NCBI GenBank assembly: GCA_037447125.1
Contig: JBBIHG010000025.1
Coordinates: 1 to 36,746 of the forward strand
Reading direction: 5' to 3'
Origin: UBA2029 sp037447125
GTDB taxonomy: Bacteria; Chloroflexota; Anaerolineae; Aggregatilineales; Aggregatilineaceae
Length of the DNA stretch: 36,746 nucleotides
This document shows, one piece after another, positions 15,025 through 23,369 of this stretch (the stretch's first letter is position 1; each line of letters starts with the position of its first letter). The notes beneath the pieces are model-generated. The model saw only the letters and a list, made by a program, of their open reading frames with translations. It ran no database searches and was not told the origin of the DNA. The position numbers and the translations under genes were made by a program.

Positions 15025-16110
15025 TCAGTCGCCGGACTCGCCGACCGCCGCGCTGGTGATGCGCGCCTCTGGAATCGTCACGCCCGCGCGCTCGGCAGCC
15101 AGCACGCGCTCCAGCGCCGCAATACTCACTTCGATCATCCCCCGATCGGGCTGGCGGGTCGTCAGGCTTTGCAAAGCCAGGTTCGGCTTAACGATCTGGC
15201 GGATGATCGGGTTGTGCTGGTGCTTGGCCGTGAAGCGGATCGTCTCGTAGGCGATGCCGGCGATGGGCAGGATCAGCGCCACGCGAGAGAGCAGCAGCAC
15301 CGGCACGCTGTCCGGTCGCCCGGTGACGATGTGGATCAACACCGACAGCACCACCAGCGTCAGCAGAAAAGCCGTGCCGCAGCGGGGGTGCTGGATCGGG
15401 TAGCTGTCCACCCGGTCGGGCGTCAGCTCAGACCCGCCCTCGTAGGCGTTAATCGTCTTGTGCTCCGCGCCGTGGTAGCCAAACAGGCGCTTGACATCTT
15501 GCATGAAGCCAATCGCCCAAATATAGCCAGTCAGCAGCCCCAGCTTGATCACGCCTTCGATCAGGTCGGCGACGAGCTTGCTGTCCAGCCCGGTCAGCGA
15601 CTTGATCGCCGCCGACGCTGCCGCCGGCAGCACAAAGAACAGGCCGATGCCCAGCGACAGCGAGAAGATCACCAGCCCAAGCCCCGCTGCGCCCTCCAGC
15701 GAGAAGTCAACATCTTCCTCCTCTTCGAGGGCCACGTCCGCCGACCACATCAGGGCGCTGGTGCCCAGCACCAGGGCGTCCCACAGCAGCACCAGCCCGC
15801 GCACGAAAGGCAGCCGCGCTGCGCGCCCCCGGTAGAGCGCCGCTTTTAGCGGCACCTCTTTGATCACGATGTCTTGCCTGGGGTTACGGACGGCAATGGC
15901 CGCCACGTAGCGCCCGCGCATCATCACGCCCTCGATGACCGCCTGTCCGCCATACCAGTAGGCCGGCTGTGCGGCTTCGGCGGCTGGCTCGCTGGCGGCT
16001 TCCTGTTGGGCGCGAGCCAGGATCGCCGCACCAATCCGCGCGGCCAGCGCCAGCCGGCGTCTGATGCGCCCGGCGCGGGCGCGCGCTCGCTTGCTCATGG
16101 GGTTGGGCAT
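15025..16110 (-). CDS. YqhQ/DUF1385 family membrane protein
   Basis: The 361-residue protein carries the hallmarks of DUF1385 (Bacillus YqhQ): GGQAVIEGVMMRGR near the start of the domain, GYHGAEHKTI, HPRCGTAFLL and, near the end, a segment close to LQSLTTRQPD. Four or more transmembrane helices lie between about residues 100 and 310. A basic N-terminal tail (about 1-45) precedes the domain. I start at ATG 16110, which has GGAG at 8-nt spacing, rather than at the upstream ATG 16152, which adds 14 residues without a better site. The exact molecular function of the family is not clear to me. The gene stands alone, convergent with the methyltransferase. Confidence 0.88.
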   Translation of the reverse strand: MPNPMSKRARARAGRIRRRLALAARIGAAILARAQQEAASEPAAEAAQPAYWYGGQAVIEGVMMRGRYVAAIAVRNPRQDIVIKEVPLKAALYRGRAARLPFVRGLVLLWDALVLGTSALMWSADVALEEEEDVDFSLEGAAGLGLVIFSLSLGIGLFFVLPAAASAAIKSLTGLDSKLVADLIEGVIKLGLLTGYIWAIGFMQDVKRLFGYHGAEHKTINAYEGGSELTPDRVDSYPIQHPRCGTAFLLTLVVLSVLIHIVTGRPDSVPVLLLSRVALILPIAGIAYETIRFTAKHQHNPIIRQIVKPNLALQSLTTRQPDRGMIEVSIAALERVLAAERAGVTIPEARITSAAVGESGD

Positions 16111-16235
16111 GATGCTGTCTCCAGGTTGAGGCCAGGCCCCAGCCCGGCCCACAGGACGAACGCCCCCATTCTCTCTCGCCGCGCGTCACTTGGCAAGGTT
16201 GATCCTGCGCCGGGCCGCTATCCGGCATTGCCAAC

Positions 16236-16249
16236 TGCTAGCGCTAACA
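16236..16249. promoter_or_regulatory. Upstream LacI-family-like operator
   Basis: TGCTAGCGCTAACA differs by one base from the perfect palindrome TGTTAGCGCTAACA, a form typical of LacI-family repressor sites with a central CG. Its centre is about 303 bp upstream of the second site, near a whole number of helical turns, which would permit looping. Confidence 0.55.
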
Positions 16250-16501
16250 TCAACGCACAGACGCGATCAGGCCGGTCAAACCAGGCGACGTCGAGCGCAT
16301 CGAACCCAGACGCGACCGCTGGCTGACAGCATCTGCGCGGACTCCACCGGTCTCACGCCTCATGTCAGTGAGCTGTGTCAGAAGCGTGCTGACGTGCTTT
16401 AAGACATCAGGAAGCAGCATCTCCGTCCGCTGGCACAGCAACCTCGCAGGAACGGGCGAGAGCGTCCCTCACTTCAGTGCAGCCATCTGGCAGCCAATCG
16501 C

Positions 16502-16531
16502 TTGACTTGGCAGAGCAGACTATCATATACT
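16502..16531 (+). promoter_or_regulatory. Promoter of the sugar ABC transporter operon
   Basis: TTGACT (16502-16507) and TATACT (16526-16531) are separated by 18 bp and each match consensus at five of six positions. The predicted start is near 16538, giving a leader of about 145 nt. This is the best sigma-70-type promoter in the window. Confidence 0.7.
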
Positions 16532-16538
16532 GGAAATG

Positions 16539-16552
16539 TGTTTGCGCTAACA
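16539..16552. promoter_or_regulatory. Operator at the transcription start, LacI-family-like
   Basis: TGTTTGCGCTAACA differs by one base from TGTTAGCGCTAACA. It covers about +1 to +14 of the promoter just upstream, the classical place for repression by a LacI-type protein. No lacI-family gene is in the window, so the regulator must be elsewhere. Confidence 0.6.
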
Positions 16553-16590
16553 AGACTTCTCGACGTGTATTGCGCAATGCGCGGGTGGGA

Positions 16591-16610
16591 TGTGCCTGCT
16601 TGAAGGCACA
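16591..16610 (+). other. Leader stem-loop of the ABC operon
   Basis: TGTGCCT (16591-16597) and AGGCACA (16604-16610) form a 7-bp stem with a 6-nt loop in the untranslated leader. No T-run follows, so it is not a terminator by itself. Confidence 0.4.
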
Positions 16611-16682
16611 GCGCCATTGCTGGCAGGCCGGGAACATACACCAGCGAGCTTACGGATGATATTAGCCTGAGGAGGTTTATGA

Positions 16683-17468
16683 GTGGTTGCAGAGCCTGCC
16701 CCTTATGCGTTACGGATGGTCAACATTGAGAAGTACTTCGGCCTGGTGCACGCCCTGTCCAACATCAACGTGGAAGTCGGTCGCAACGAGATCGTCGGTC
16801 TGATCGGAGACAACGGCGCCGGCAAGTCCACCATGGTCAAGATCCTCACCGGCGTCTACCGCCCCACCAGCGGCGAACTCTACGTGGCCGGGCGCAAAGT
16901 CGATCTCAGCACCTACAGCGTCAAGAAAGCGCACGAGTACGGGATCGAAACTGTCTACCAGGACAAGTCGCTCGGCGAGAAGCAGGCCCTGTGGCGCAAC
17001 TTCTTCATTGGCCGCCAGATCACCTATCCCTTGGGTTTCCTCAAAGTCAAAGAGCAGAAGCGCATCGCCCAGGAGATCATGCTCAACACCATCGGCTTTC
17101 GCGGGCGGGGCATCACCGTTGACTCGACGGTGAGCAAGCTCTCCGGCGGCGAGCGCCAGGGCGTGGCCATTGGCCGGGCCATGCACTTCGAGGCCGAGCT
17201 GATCGTCCTCGACGAGCCGACGGTGGCTCTCTCTCTGAAAGAAGTGCGCAAGGTGCTCAACTTCGTGCAAGGGATCAAGGCGGCCGGCAAGGCCTGCATT
17301 TACATCTCACATGCTCTTCACGACGTGTACGAGGTCGCCGACCGCTTCGTTGTCCTGGATCGTGGCGAGCTTGTCGCCAACATTGACAAAGGCAGCATGT
17401 CCCTCAAAGAACTGGACGAATTCTTGCTATCGTATGCTCACGGTCTGAAAGATAAGAAAGAAACATGA
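16683..17468 (+). CDS. Sugar ABC transporter ATP-binding protein, single-domain
   Basis: This 261-residue ATPase has Walker A GDNGAGKST (42-50), a Q-loop (ETVYQD), signature LSGGERQ (about 153), Walker B LIVLDEPT (about 172) and an H-loop (YISHALHD). It belongs to the carbohydrate-uptake family of RbsA/XylG/FrcA but has a single nucleotide-binding domain, as in FrcA, so it would act as a homodimer. The start is GTG 16683, with AGGAGG at 16670-16675 and 7-nt spacing. The ATG at 16679 is out of frame and leads to a 16-codon frame. It energises the permease encoded next, whose ATG overlaps its stop. Confidence 0.94.
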   Translation: MVAEPAPYALRMVNIEKYFGLVHALSNINVEVGRNEIVGLIGDNGAGKSTMVKILTGVYRPTSGELYVAGRKVDLSTYSVKKAHEYGIETVYQDKSLGEKQALWRNFFIGRQITYPLGFLKVKEQKRIAQEIMLNTIGFRGRGITVDSTVSKLSGGERQGVAIGRAMHFEAELIVLDEPTVALSLKEVRKVLNFVQGIKAAGKACIYISHALHDVYEVADRFVVLDRGELVANIDKGSMSLKELDEFLLSYAHGLKDKKET

Positions 17469-18583
17469 AACGGGCGCGCTCATTCATCAGATTCCTTGGC
17501 AAGATCGAGGGCCTGCCGGTTGCCGTTGTGCTGGCAGCCCTGATTATCGCGTTCATGATCACCGCGCCGGACGTCTTCCTCAAGTGGCGCATCTACATGT
17601 CTTTCCTGCAGACGGTGGCCCCCCCGCTCATTCTTGGGCTGGGGCTGACTTTCGTCATCACGGCGGGAGAGATCGATCTCAGCTTCCCGGCGGTCGTTGC
17701 CTTTGCCGGCTACGTCTTCACCTGGAGCTTCAGGACCTTCAGCGAGAGCATAGACCCGACCGTGGCCGCGCTGTGCGGCCTGGGCCTGGCTCTGCTGGCC
17801 GGCGCCATGATCGGGATCATCAACGGCTTCCTCGTCGCCAAGGTCGGCGTCCCCTCGATCATGGCCACGCTCGCCGCGCAGTTTTTCTGGTACGGGGTCA
17901 CGGTCTTGCTGGCTGGCGGCCTGCAAGCGGCGCTCACGATGATCGAGGACAACCACGTCCATTCCGTCCTCACTGGCCGCATCCATGGCATCATTCCTGA
18001 CCCGGCGCGCGGCCGTATCGGCATCCCCACTCAGGCGCTGTGGGCGCTGGCGCTCGCGGTCTTTTTGTGGTTCCTGCTGAACCGGCACAAGTTCGGCGAA
18101 GCGGTCATGTTCATCGGCGACAATCCCAACGTGGCCCGGGTGATGGGCATCAACGTCGAGGCGACGCGCATCCAGCTCTTCACCATGATGGGCGTCATCG
18201 CCGCCTTCGCCGGCGTCATCCTCACCCTCGAAATGCGCGTTTTCTACCCTACCCAGGGGCAGGGTATGCTCCTGCCGGTCATGGCCGCCGTCTTCATCGG
18301 CGGCACCTCGATCGCCGGTGGTGTTGGCTCAATCGTCGGCACGTTCTTCGGGGCCTATATCATCGGCTCGCTGGAAGCCGGTGTCGTCGCCACCAGGGTC
18401 AGCGGCTTCTGGGTGCAGTTGGTGCAAGGGGCCGTCATGGGCACCTCTGTCGTGCTCAATACCATCCTCGGACGGGGCGACCTCGCTGTGATCTCCGAGC
18501 GGCTCCGCCATTGGGGTACGCCTGTACGTTCCAGATTCTCTCAGGAAGCCCTCCCTCCCGAGCCTGAGCGCGGCAATCGGTGA
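17465..18583 (+). CDS. Sugar ABC transporter permease (RbsC/FrcC family)
   Basis: The 372-residue polytopic protein has about eight to ten transmembrane segments and conserved blocks of the branched-chain/ribose permease family: LGLTFVITAGEIDLSF in the first third, GFLVAKVGVPSIMATLAAQF, NPNVARVMGINVEATRI and GTSIAGGVGSIVGTFFGAYI. It forms the transmembrane channel as a homodimer with the upstream ATPase. The start codon overlaps the ATPase stop (ATGA, 17465-17468), which indicates coupled translation. The C-terminal about 30 residues are charged and cytoplasmic. The transported sugar cannot be told from the sequence. Confidence 0.94.
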   Translation: MKRARSFIRFLGKIEGLPVAVVLAALIIAFMITAPDVFLKWRIYMSFLQTVAPPLILGLGLTFVITAGEIDLSFPAVVAFAGYVFTWSFRTFSESIDPTVAALCGLGLALLAGAMIGIINGFLVAKVGVPSIMATLAAQFFWYGVTVLLAGGLQAALTMIEDNHVHSVLTGRIHGIIPDPARGRIGIPTQALWALALAVFLWFLLNRHKFGEAVMFIGDNPNVARVMGINVEATRIQLFTMMGVIAAFAGVILTLEMRVFYPTQGQGMLLPVMAAVFIGGTSIAGGVGSIVGTFFGAYIIGSLEAGVVATRVSGFWVQLVQGAVMGTSVVLNTILGRGDLAVISERLRHWGTPVRSRFSQEALPPEPERGNR

Positions 18584-18711
18584 GGTCGCGCCGCGCGGGT
18601 AGCGGATGGAGGTTGTAGAAAGGGGGCATTCTATCGCGTGTCACAAAGCTAGAGAGCGCAGCATCCAGATTCGACCCATAAGAATCGCTTGCTAGAAATA
18701 AGGAGCGGGAA

Positions 18712-19701
18712 ATGAAGAACGCGCGCAATCTGATTGTCGTTTTGTTTGTGGTCGCGCTTGCCGTGGGGATGGTGCAGACCGTCCGGCCGGCGGCGGCCCA
18801 GGATGAGCTCGTCGTCTACATGCAGATGGGCGGCCACCAGGGCGATGGCACCACGCTGGCCCGCACGATGGGCGCCCGCGCCGCGGCAGAGGCCCTGGGC
18901 ATCGAACTGGTCGAGCAGTATTCAGGCTGGGACATGCAGTTGATGATCAACCACTTCAACGAGGCGCTGGCCGCCGACCCGGATGGCATCGTCATCATGG
19001 GCCACCCCGGCTATGACGCGCTCGCGCCCCTGGTGGAAGAAGCCATCGGCCGCGGCATCATCGTCACCAGCGGCAACAATGGCATCCCCCAGTTCGAGGA
19101 GCAGTACGCGGCGATGGGCTTCGGCTATGCCGGGGCCGACCTGTGGACCGGTGGTTATCTGACCGGCAAGGCGATGGTCGCTGCCGGCCTGCAGGCTGGT
19201 GACGAAGCGCTGGTCTACGACATCTGGCATCAGGAACTGCGCAGCCGCAGCCCGCAGGGCATCAAGGATGCGCTGGAAGAAGCCGGCGTGATCGTAGACA
19301 CGCTCGATGTCTCCCAGGAAGTGGACTCAGATGTGTCGCTGGCCACCCCGATCCTGACCGCCTATCTGGAGGCCCACCCCAATCTGAAGGCGATTGGCAC
19401 CCAGCATGGCAACGTCACGGCAGCGTTGGTTGGCGTGCTGAAGGGCGCTGGCTATGCGCCCGGCGAGATCATCGTCGGCGGCATTGACCTATCGCCGGCC
19501 ACGGTTGCTGGCGTCGAGGAAGGCTACATCAGCGCATCCTTCGACCAGGTGCTCTACCTGCAGGGCTACTTCCCTGTGCTGCAGGTCTGGCTGACCTACA
19601 ACTATAAGATCCCGGGTCTGCACATCAACACGGGTGTTGGCGTGGTGACGCCAGACAACATCGGCGAGATCAAGAGCCTGATCGAGCAGGGCTACCGCTA
19701 A
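18712..19701 (+). CDS. Periplasmic-type sugar-binding protein of the ABC transporter
   Basis: The 329-residue protein has a Sec signal peptide (cleavage likely after PAAA, residue 29) and a type I periplasmic-binding fold of the ribose/xylose family: MGARAAAEALGIE, FNEALAADPDGIVIMGHPG, TSGNNGIP, then AIGTQHGNVTAALVGVLKGA and GGIDLSPATVAGVEEGYISA. There is no lipobox Cys, unlike many binding proteins of single-membrane bacteria. AAGGAG lies 6 nt before ATG 18712. It follows the permease by 128 bp and is closed by a strong terminator. The order ATPase-permease-binding protein is the reverse of many such operons. Confidence 0.94.
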   Translation: MKNARNLIVVLFVVALAVGMVQTVRPAAAQDELVVYMQMGGHQGDGTTLARTMGARAAAEALGIELVEQYSGWDMQLMINHFNEALAADPDGIVIMGHPGYDALAPLVEEAIGRGIIVTSGNNGIPQFEEQYAAMGFGYAGADLWTGGYLTGKAMVAAGLQAGDEALVYDIWHQELRSRSPQGIKDALEEAGVIVDTLDVSQEVDSDVSLATPILTAYLEAHPNLKAIGTQHGNVTAALVGVLKGAGYAPGEIIVGGIDLSPATVAGVEEGYISASFDQVLYLQGYFPVLQVWLTYNYKIPGLHINTGVGVVTPDNIGEIKSLIEQGYR

Positions 19702-19733
19702 ATCGCGTCGCCTGCTGAACCGAAACCATGGCT

Positions 19734-19759
19734 GCGCCCCTGCCCTGTGGCAGGGGCGC
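19734..19759 (+). terminator. Rho-independent terminator of the ABC operon
   Basis: GCGCCCCTGCC (19734-19744) and GGCAGGGGCGC (19749-19759) form a perfect 11-bp stem with a CTGT loop, followed by TTTC. It begins 33 bp after the binding-protein stop codon. Confidence 0.85.
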
Positions 19760-20107
19760 TTTCATGCGCCTCGCCCAGCCGAAGCCTCTTGCGCCCGCGC
19801 CGGCCATCCAGAGCGCTTATCGGATCCTAACCCAGATCATTGGTATTTCTGATACTGCGTGCGCGCGCGTGCGTCTATACTACCTTGATTATCAGTTATT
19901 GACCTCATCCCCGTTTCGCCTTTCGGTTTCGCCTCGCTCCACTTCCCCCTCGCTGGTTTATTCAGCAGCAGACAGGGAGTCAGGAGGTGAGGTCGGGAGC
20001 GGTGAGCGGAAGCAGTTAGCGATCAGAGTGTTATGCTGTAGAATCTGGAGCACATAGGGCGTCCCGCAAGGGGATGCAGCCACCGAGCGCTGGAGGAAGG
20101 AGATTCG
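19760..20107 (+). other. Intergenic region before the mrp operon
   Basis: No gene is supported here. Visible items are an alternating purine-pyrimidine tract of GC/GT steps around 19856-19874, a TATACT at about 19876-19881 without a good -35, and a degenerate heptad-like run around 20000-20028 with CAGTTAG and CGATCAG units. A strong ribosome-binding site, GGAAGGAGA, lies at 20094-20102. A promoter for mrp should lie in this stretch, but I cannot place it with confidence. Confidence 0.45.
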
Positions 20108-22507
20108 ATGACTGCGGCCATACTCTCCGGGTTCGCCCTGGCACTGCTCGCCCCCTGGCTGCACCATATCACACGACGGTGGGCGGGCTGGCTCCTGGCG
20201 CTAGGACCGCTGGCCATCACCGTCTATTTCACCGCGCAAGCGGCGCGCATCGCTGGCGGGGAGACAATCTCCACATCGCTGCGCTGGATCCCCTCGCTCG
20301 GCGTGGACCTGGCCTTCTATCTGGACGGCCTCAGCCTCGTCTTCGCCATCATCATTAGCGGCATCGGCACGCTGATCGTTCTCTACGCCAGCGCCTACCT
20401 GGCTGGCGACGCGCTCGAAGGCCGCTTCTATCTGTACCTGCTCTTCTTCATGGCCTCTATGCTTGGCGTCGTGCTGGCCAACAACCTGATCACGCTGTTC
20501 GTCTTCTGGGAGCTGACCAGCATCAGCTCGTACCTGCTCATCGGCTTCAAGCACAACAAAGCCACGTCGCGCGCCGCCGCGCTGCAAGCCCTGCTGGTGA
20601 CCGGGTCTGGCGGCCTGGCCATGCTCGCCGGGCTGGTGCTGATGGGCCAGGTGACCGGCAGCAACACGATCAGCGAACTGCTGACACAGGGCGACGCAGT
20701 ACGCGGCAATGGGCTATACGTCCCGATCCTGCTGCTGGTGCTGCTCGGCGCCGCGGCCAAGTCCGCGCAGGTGCCCTTCCACTTCTGGCTGCCCAACGCC
20801 ATGGAGGCGCCGACGCCGGTCAGCGCCTACCTACACTCGGCGACGATGGTCAAGGCCGGCGTGTACCTGCTCGCCCGGCTGAATCCCGTACTCGGTGGCA
20901 CCGACGAGTGGCGCGTGCTGGTGACCGGTGTCGGGGCGGTGACCATGCTGGTCGGCGCGTACCTGGCCTGGCAGCAGGCTGATCTCAAGCGCATCCTCGC
21001 CTACTCGACGATCAGCACGCTGGGCATGCTCATCATGCTACTAGGCGTTGGCACAACGCTGGCCGCCAAAGCAGCCGTCACCATGCTCATCGCTCACTCC
21101 ATGTACAAGGGTGCGCTATTCCTGGTCGCTGGCTCGATTGACCACGAGACCGGCACGCGCGACGTGACCCGCTTGGGCGGGCTGCGCCGCGCCCTGCCCT
21201 TCACCGGCACGGCGGCGCTGCTGGCTGCCGGGTCCATGGCCGGGCTGCCGCCACTGTTCGGCTTCATCGCCAAGGAGGTCTTCTACAAGGCCGCCGACGA
21301 AGCGCCCGATCTGCCCGCCCTGCTGATCGGGCTGGCCATGCTCAGCAGCGTTCTGCTGGTCACCGCCGCCGCATTGGTGGCGATCAAGCCCTTCTTCGGC
21401 CCGCGCGTCCACACCCCCAAGCACCCGCACGAAGCGCCGCCGCGCATGGTCCTGGGGCCTAGCCTGCTGGCCACGCTGGGCATCGCCTTCGGGCTTGTGC
21501 CGGGACTGCTCACCGATTACGCCGTCAGGCCGGCCACCCACGCCGTGCTGGGCGCGCCGGCCAAAGTCGAGCTGGTGCTGTGGCCCGGCCTCAACGTGAT
21601 CCTGCTGCTCAGCCTGCTCACCGTCGCCCTCGGCGCGACCGTGTACGTCACCCGCGCGCGACTCAGCCAGCGCCTCCAGCGTCTGGACATCGGCTCGCGC
21701 CTGGGCCCGGATCGCGGCTACCAGAAGCTGCTCGACGGCATGTTGTGGCTGGCCGACTGGCAGACGCGCATCCTGCAGAACGGCTATCTGCGCTACTACC
21801 TGATTACCATCGTGACTACCACAGTGGCCCTGGTCGGTCATGCCGTGCTCACCCGCACCGATCTGGACGACGCGCTGCGCCTGCCGGAGATTCGCCCCTA
21901 CGAAGCGCTGATCGTGGCCGTGATCCTGTCCGCCGCCTACGCCGTGACCCAGGTGCGCTCGCGGCTGGCGGCCGTGGCTGCGCTGGGCACGGTCGGCTAC
22001 AGCATCGCCCTGCTCTACATCCTGTTTGGCGCGCCCGACCTGGCCATGACTCAGTTCGCCATCGAGACGCTGACAGTGCTGCTCTTCGTGCTGGTGCTCT
22101 ACAAGCTGCCCCGCTTTGCCGTGCTGACCAGCCGGGCAGTGCGCTGGCGCGATGCCCTCATCGCCCTCAGCGCCGGGGCGATGATGACGCTGCTGGTGCT
22201 GATCGTCACCGTGGACCCGTCGCGGACCCGCCTGACGTCGTACTTCGCCTCTAACAGCGTCACGCTGGCCAAAGGGCGCAACATCGTCAACGTGATCCTG
22301 GTGGACTTTCGCGCGCTCGATACGTTGGGCGAGATCACAGTGCTCTCGGTGGCGGCGGCGGGCGTCTTCGCCTTGCTCAAGCTGCGCCCTCCGCGCAAGG
22401 AGACACCGGAACCCGCGCCGGCCGCCGACGCCGAAGCGATGGCCGCCCCCAGCCCCGAAGAGCCAGAGTATGTAGTGTCTGCCGCCGTCGACACGACGGC
22501 TGACTGA
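20108..22507 (+). CDS. mrpA: Multisubunit cation/proton antiporter subunit A (MrpA/MnhA)
   Basis: The 799-residue membrane protein combines a NuoL-like antiporter domain with the C-terminal MbhD/MbhE-like segments that define MrpA. Key residues of the proton path are present: E135 in LFVFWELTS and K218 in GAAAKSAQVPFHFWLP, five residues before the family's E140 and K223. The His-containing SAYLHSATMVKAG follows. The C-terminal part has GYSIALLYILFGAPDLAMTQ (MbhD) and NVILVDFRALDTLGEITVLS (MbhE). A Pro/Glu-rich tail ends the protein. The complex exchanges Na+ or other monovalent cations for protons. It is the first of seven genes, with GGAAGGAGA before its ATG. Confidence 0.96.
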   Translation: MTAAILSGFALALLAPWLHHITRRWAGWLLALGPLAITVYFTAQAARIAGGETISTSLRWIPSLGVDLAFYLDGLSLVFAIIISGIGTLIVLYASAYLAGDALEGRFYLYLLFFMASMLGVVLANNLITLFVFWELTSISSYLLIGFKHNKATSRAAALQALLVTGSGGLAMLAGLVLMGQVTGSNTISELLTQGDAVRGNGLYVPILLLVLLGAAAKSAQVPFHFWLPNAMEAPTPVSAYLHSATMVKAGVYLLARLNPVLGGTDEWRVLVTGVGAVTMLVGAYLAWQQADLKRILAYSTISTLGMLIMLLGVGTTLAAKAAVTMLIAHSMYKGALFLVAGSIDHETGTRDVTRLGGLRRALPFTGTAALLAAGSMAGLPPLFGFIAKEVFYKAADEAPDLPALLIGLAMLSSVLLVTAAALVAIKPFFGPRVHTPKHPHEAPPRMVLGPSLLATLGIAFGLVPGLLTDYAVRPATHAVLGAPAKVELVLWPGLNVILLLSLLTVALGATVYVTRARLSQRLQRLDIGSRLGPDRGYQKLLDGMLWLADWQTRILQNGYLRYYLITIVTTTVALVGHAVLTRTDLDDALRLPEIRPYEALIVAVILSAAYAVTQVRSRLAAVAALGTVGYSIALLYILFGAPDLAMTQFAIETLTVLLFVLVLYKLPRFAVLTSRAVRWRDALIALSAGAMMTLLVLIVTVDPSRTRLTSYFASNSVTLAKGRNIVNVILVDFRALDTLGEITVLSVAAAGVFALLKLRPPRKETPEPAPAADAEAMAAPSPEEPEYVVSAAVDTTAD

Positions 22508-22561
22508 CGCGCGGCAGCCATCGCCTCTTCGCTGCTGGGTGAGCTATAGGAGGGACACGAA

Positions 22562-22972
22562 ATGGACTCTCTAGTCTTGCGGACGGCGACGCGCTACCTG
22601 CTGCCGTTGATGCTGCTCTTCTCGATGTTCGTCGTGCTGCGCGGGCACAACGCCCCCGGCGGCGGCTTCGTCGGCGGGTTGGTGGCGGCGTCCGCTTACG
22701 CCCTCTATGTTATCGCCTTCGATGTGCCCCACGCGCGCCGCATTATGCCAGTCAGCCCCCGCCGGCTGATCGGTGCCGGGCTGGCGCTGGCCGTGACCAG
22801 CGGGCTGATTGGACTGGCCGCCGGCAAGCCATTTATGACCGCGCAGTGGGACGCTCGCGAGTTCCCAGTCGTGGGCAAGGTGGGCACACCGCTGCTGTTT
22901 GACGTCGGCGTCTACCTGACGGTCATCGGCGTGACGCTGACCATCGTCTTCGCGCTGGCCGAGGAGGAGTGA
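22562..22972 (+). CDS. mrpB: Multisubunit cation/proton antiporter subunit B (MrpB/MnhB)
   Basis: This 136-residue protein has four predicted transmembrane helices and the MnhB signature GHNAPGGGFVGGLVAASAYA in the first third. The family packs against MrpA in the Mrp complex. AGGAGG (22548-22553) precedes ATG 22562 by 8 nt. It follows mrpA by 54 bp, and mrpC begins one base after its stop. The protein stands as a separate gene here, whereas in some bacteria it is fused to MrpA. Confidence 0.95.
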   Translation: MDSLVLRTATRYLLPLMLLFSMFVVLRGHNAPGGGFVGGLVAASAYALYVIAFDVPHARRIMPVSPRRLIGAGLALAVTSGLIGLAAGKPFMTAQWDAREFPVVGKVGTPLLFDVGVYLTVIGVTLTIVFALAEEE

Positions 22973-22973
22973 G

Positions 22974-23369
22974 ATGGAAGTCGTGCTGGCGGTCGTCATT
23001 GGCGCGCTATACGCCGCGGGCCTGTACATGATGCTGCGCCGCAGTTTCCTTAAGGTGGTGATCGGCCTGGCCCTGCTCAGTTACGCTGCCAACCTGTTGA
23101 TCTTCACGATCAACGGTGTGACGCGCGGCGCGCCGCCGCTGGTGCCCGAAGGCGCCACGCGCCCGCCCGAGCCTTTCGCCGATCCGCTGCCTCAAGCCCT
23201 GATCCTGACGGCGATTGTCATCAGTTTCGGCGTGCAGGCCTTCACACTGGTGCTGTTCAAGCGCACCTACCAGGCCACTGGAACCGACGACCTGGACGAA
23301 ATCCGTTCGACCGAGAATCCCCAGAAACTTGCCGCACCGGATTCCGCGCCTGGGTCAGGGGGGCGCTGA
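22974..23369 (+). CDS. mrpC: Multisubunit cation/proton antiporter subunit C (MrpC/MnhC)
   Basis: The 131-residue product is a NuoK homologue with three transmembrane helices. Typical segments are LYMMLRRSFLKVVIGLALLS, then AANLLIF, and a third helix PQALILTAIVISFGVQAFTL with TAIVI at its centre. A loop rich in Pro and Gly separates helices two and three. A hydrophilic C-terminal tail (about 105-131) follows. It begins one base after mrpB, with GAGGAGGAG overlapping the mrpB end as its ribosome-binding site. Its last stop codon overlaps the mrpD start. Confidence 0.95.
   Translation: MEVVLAVVIGALYAAGLYMMLRRSFLKVVIGLALLSYAANLLIFTINGVTRGAPPLVPEGATRPPEPFADPLPQALILTAIVISFGVQAFTLVLFKRTYQATGTDDLDEIRSTENPQKLAAPDSAPGSGGR

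Larger units (their letters stand above)
16111..16682 (+). promoter_or_regulatory. Long regulatory intergenic region of the sugar ABC operon
   Basis: This 572-bp stretch has no gene that I can support. It contains a strong promoter (16502-16531), two near-perfect 14-bp palindromes resembling LacI-family operators (16236-16249 and 16539-16552), a perfect 10-bp palindrome ATTGCGCAAT at 16569-16578 and a leader hairpin at 16591-16610. Base composition drops noticeably in AT direction around 16500-16570, as expected of a promoter in GC-rich DNA. Confidence 0.7.

Noticed and set aside
16679..16729. ATG at 16679 giving a 16-codon frame with CxxC-like cysteines just before the ABC ATPase
   Set aside because: The AGGAGG is only 3 nt from this ATG but 7 nt from the in-frame GTG at 16683, so the GTG start of the ATPase explains the signal. 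A leader peptide remains possible but unsupported.
19856..19874. Alternating GC/GT tract as a possible Z-DNA element
   Set aside because: It is short and occurs in GC-rich DNA where such tracts arise easily. No associated function can be inferred.
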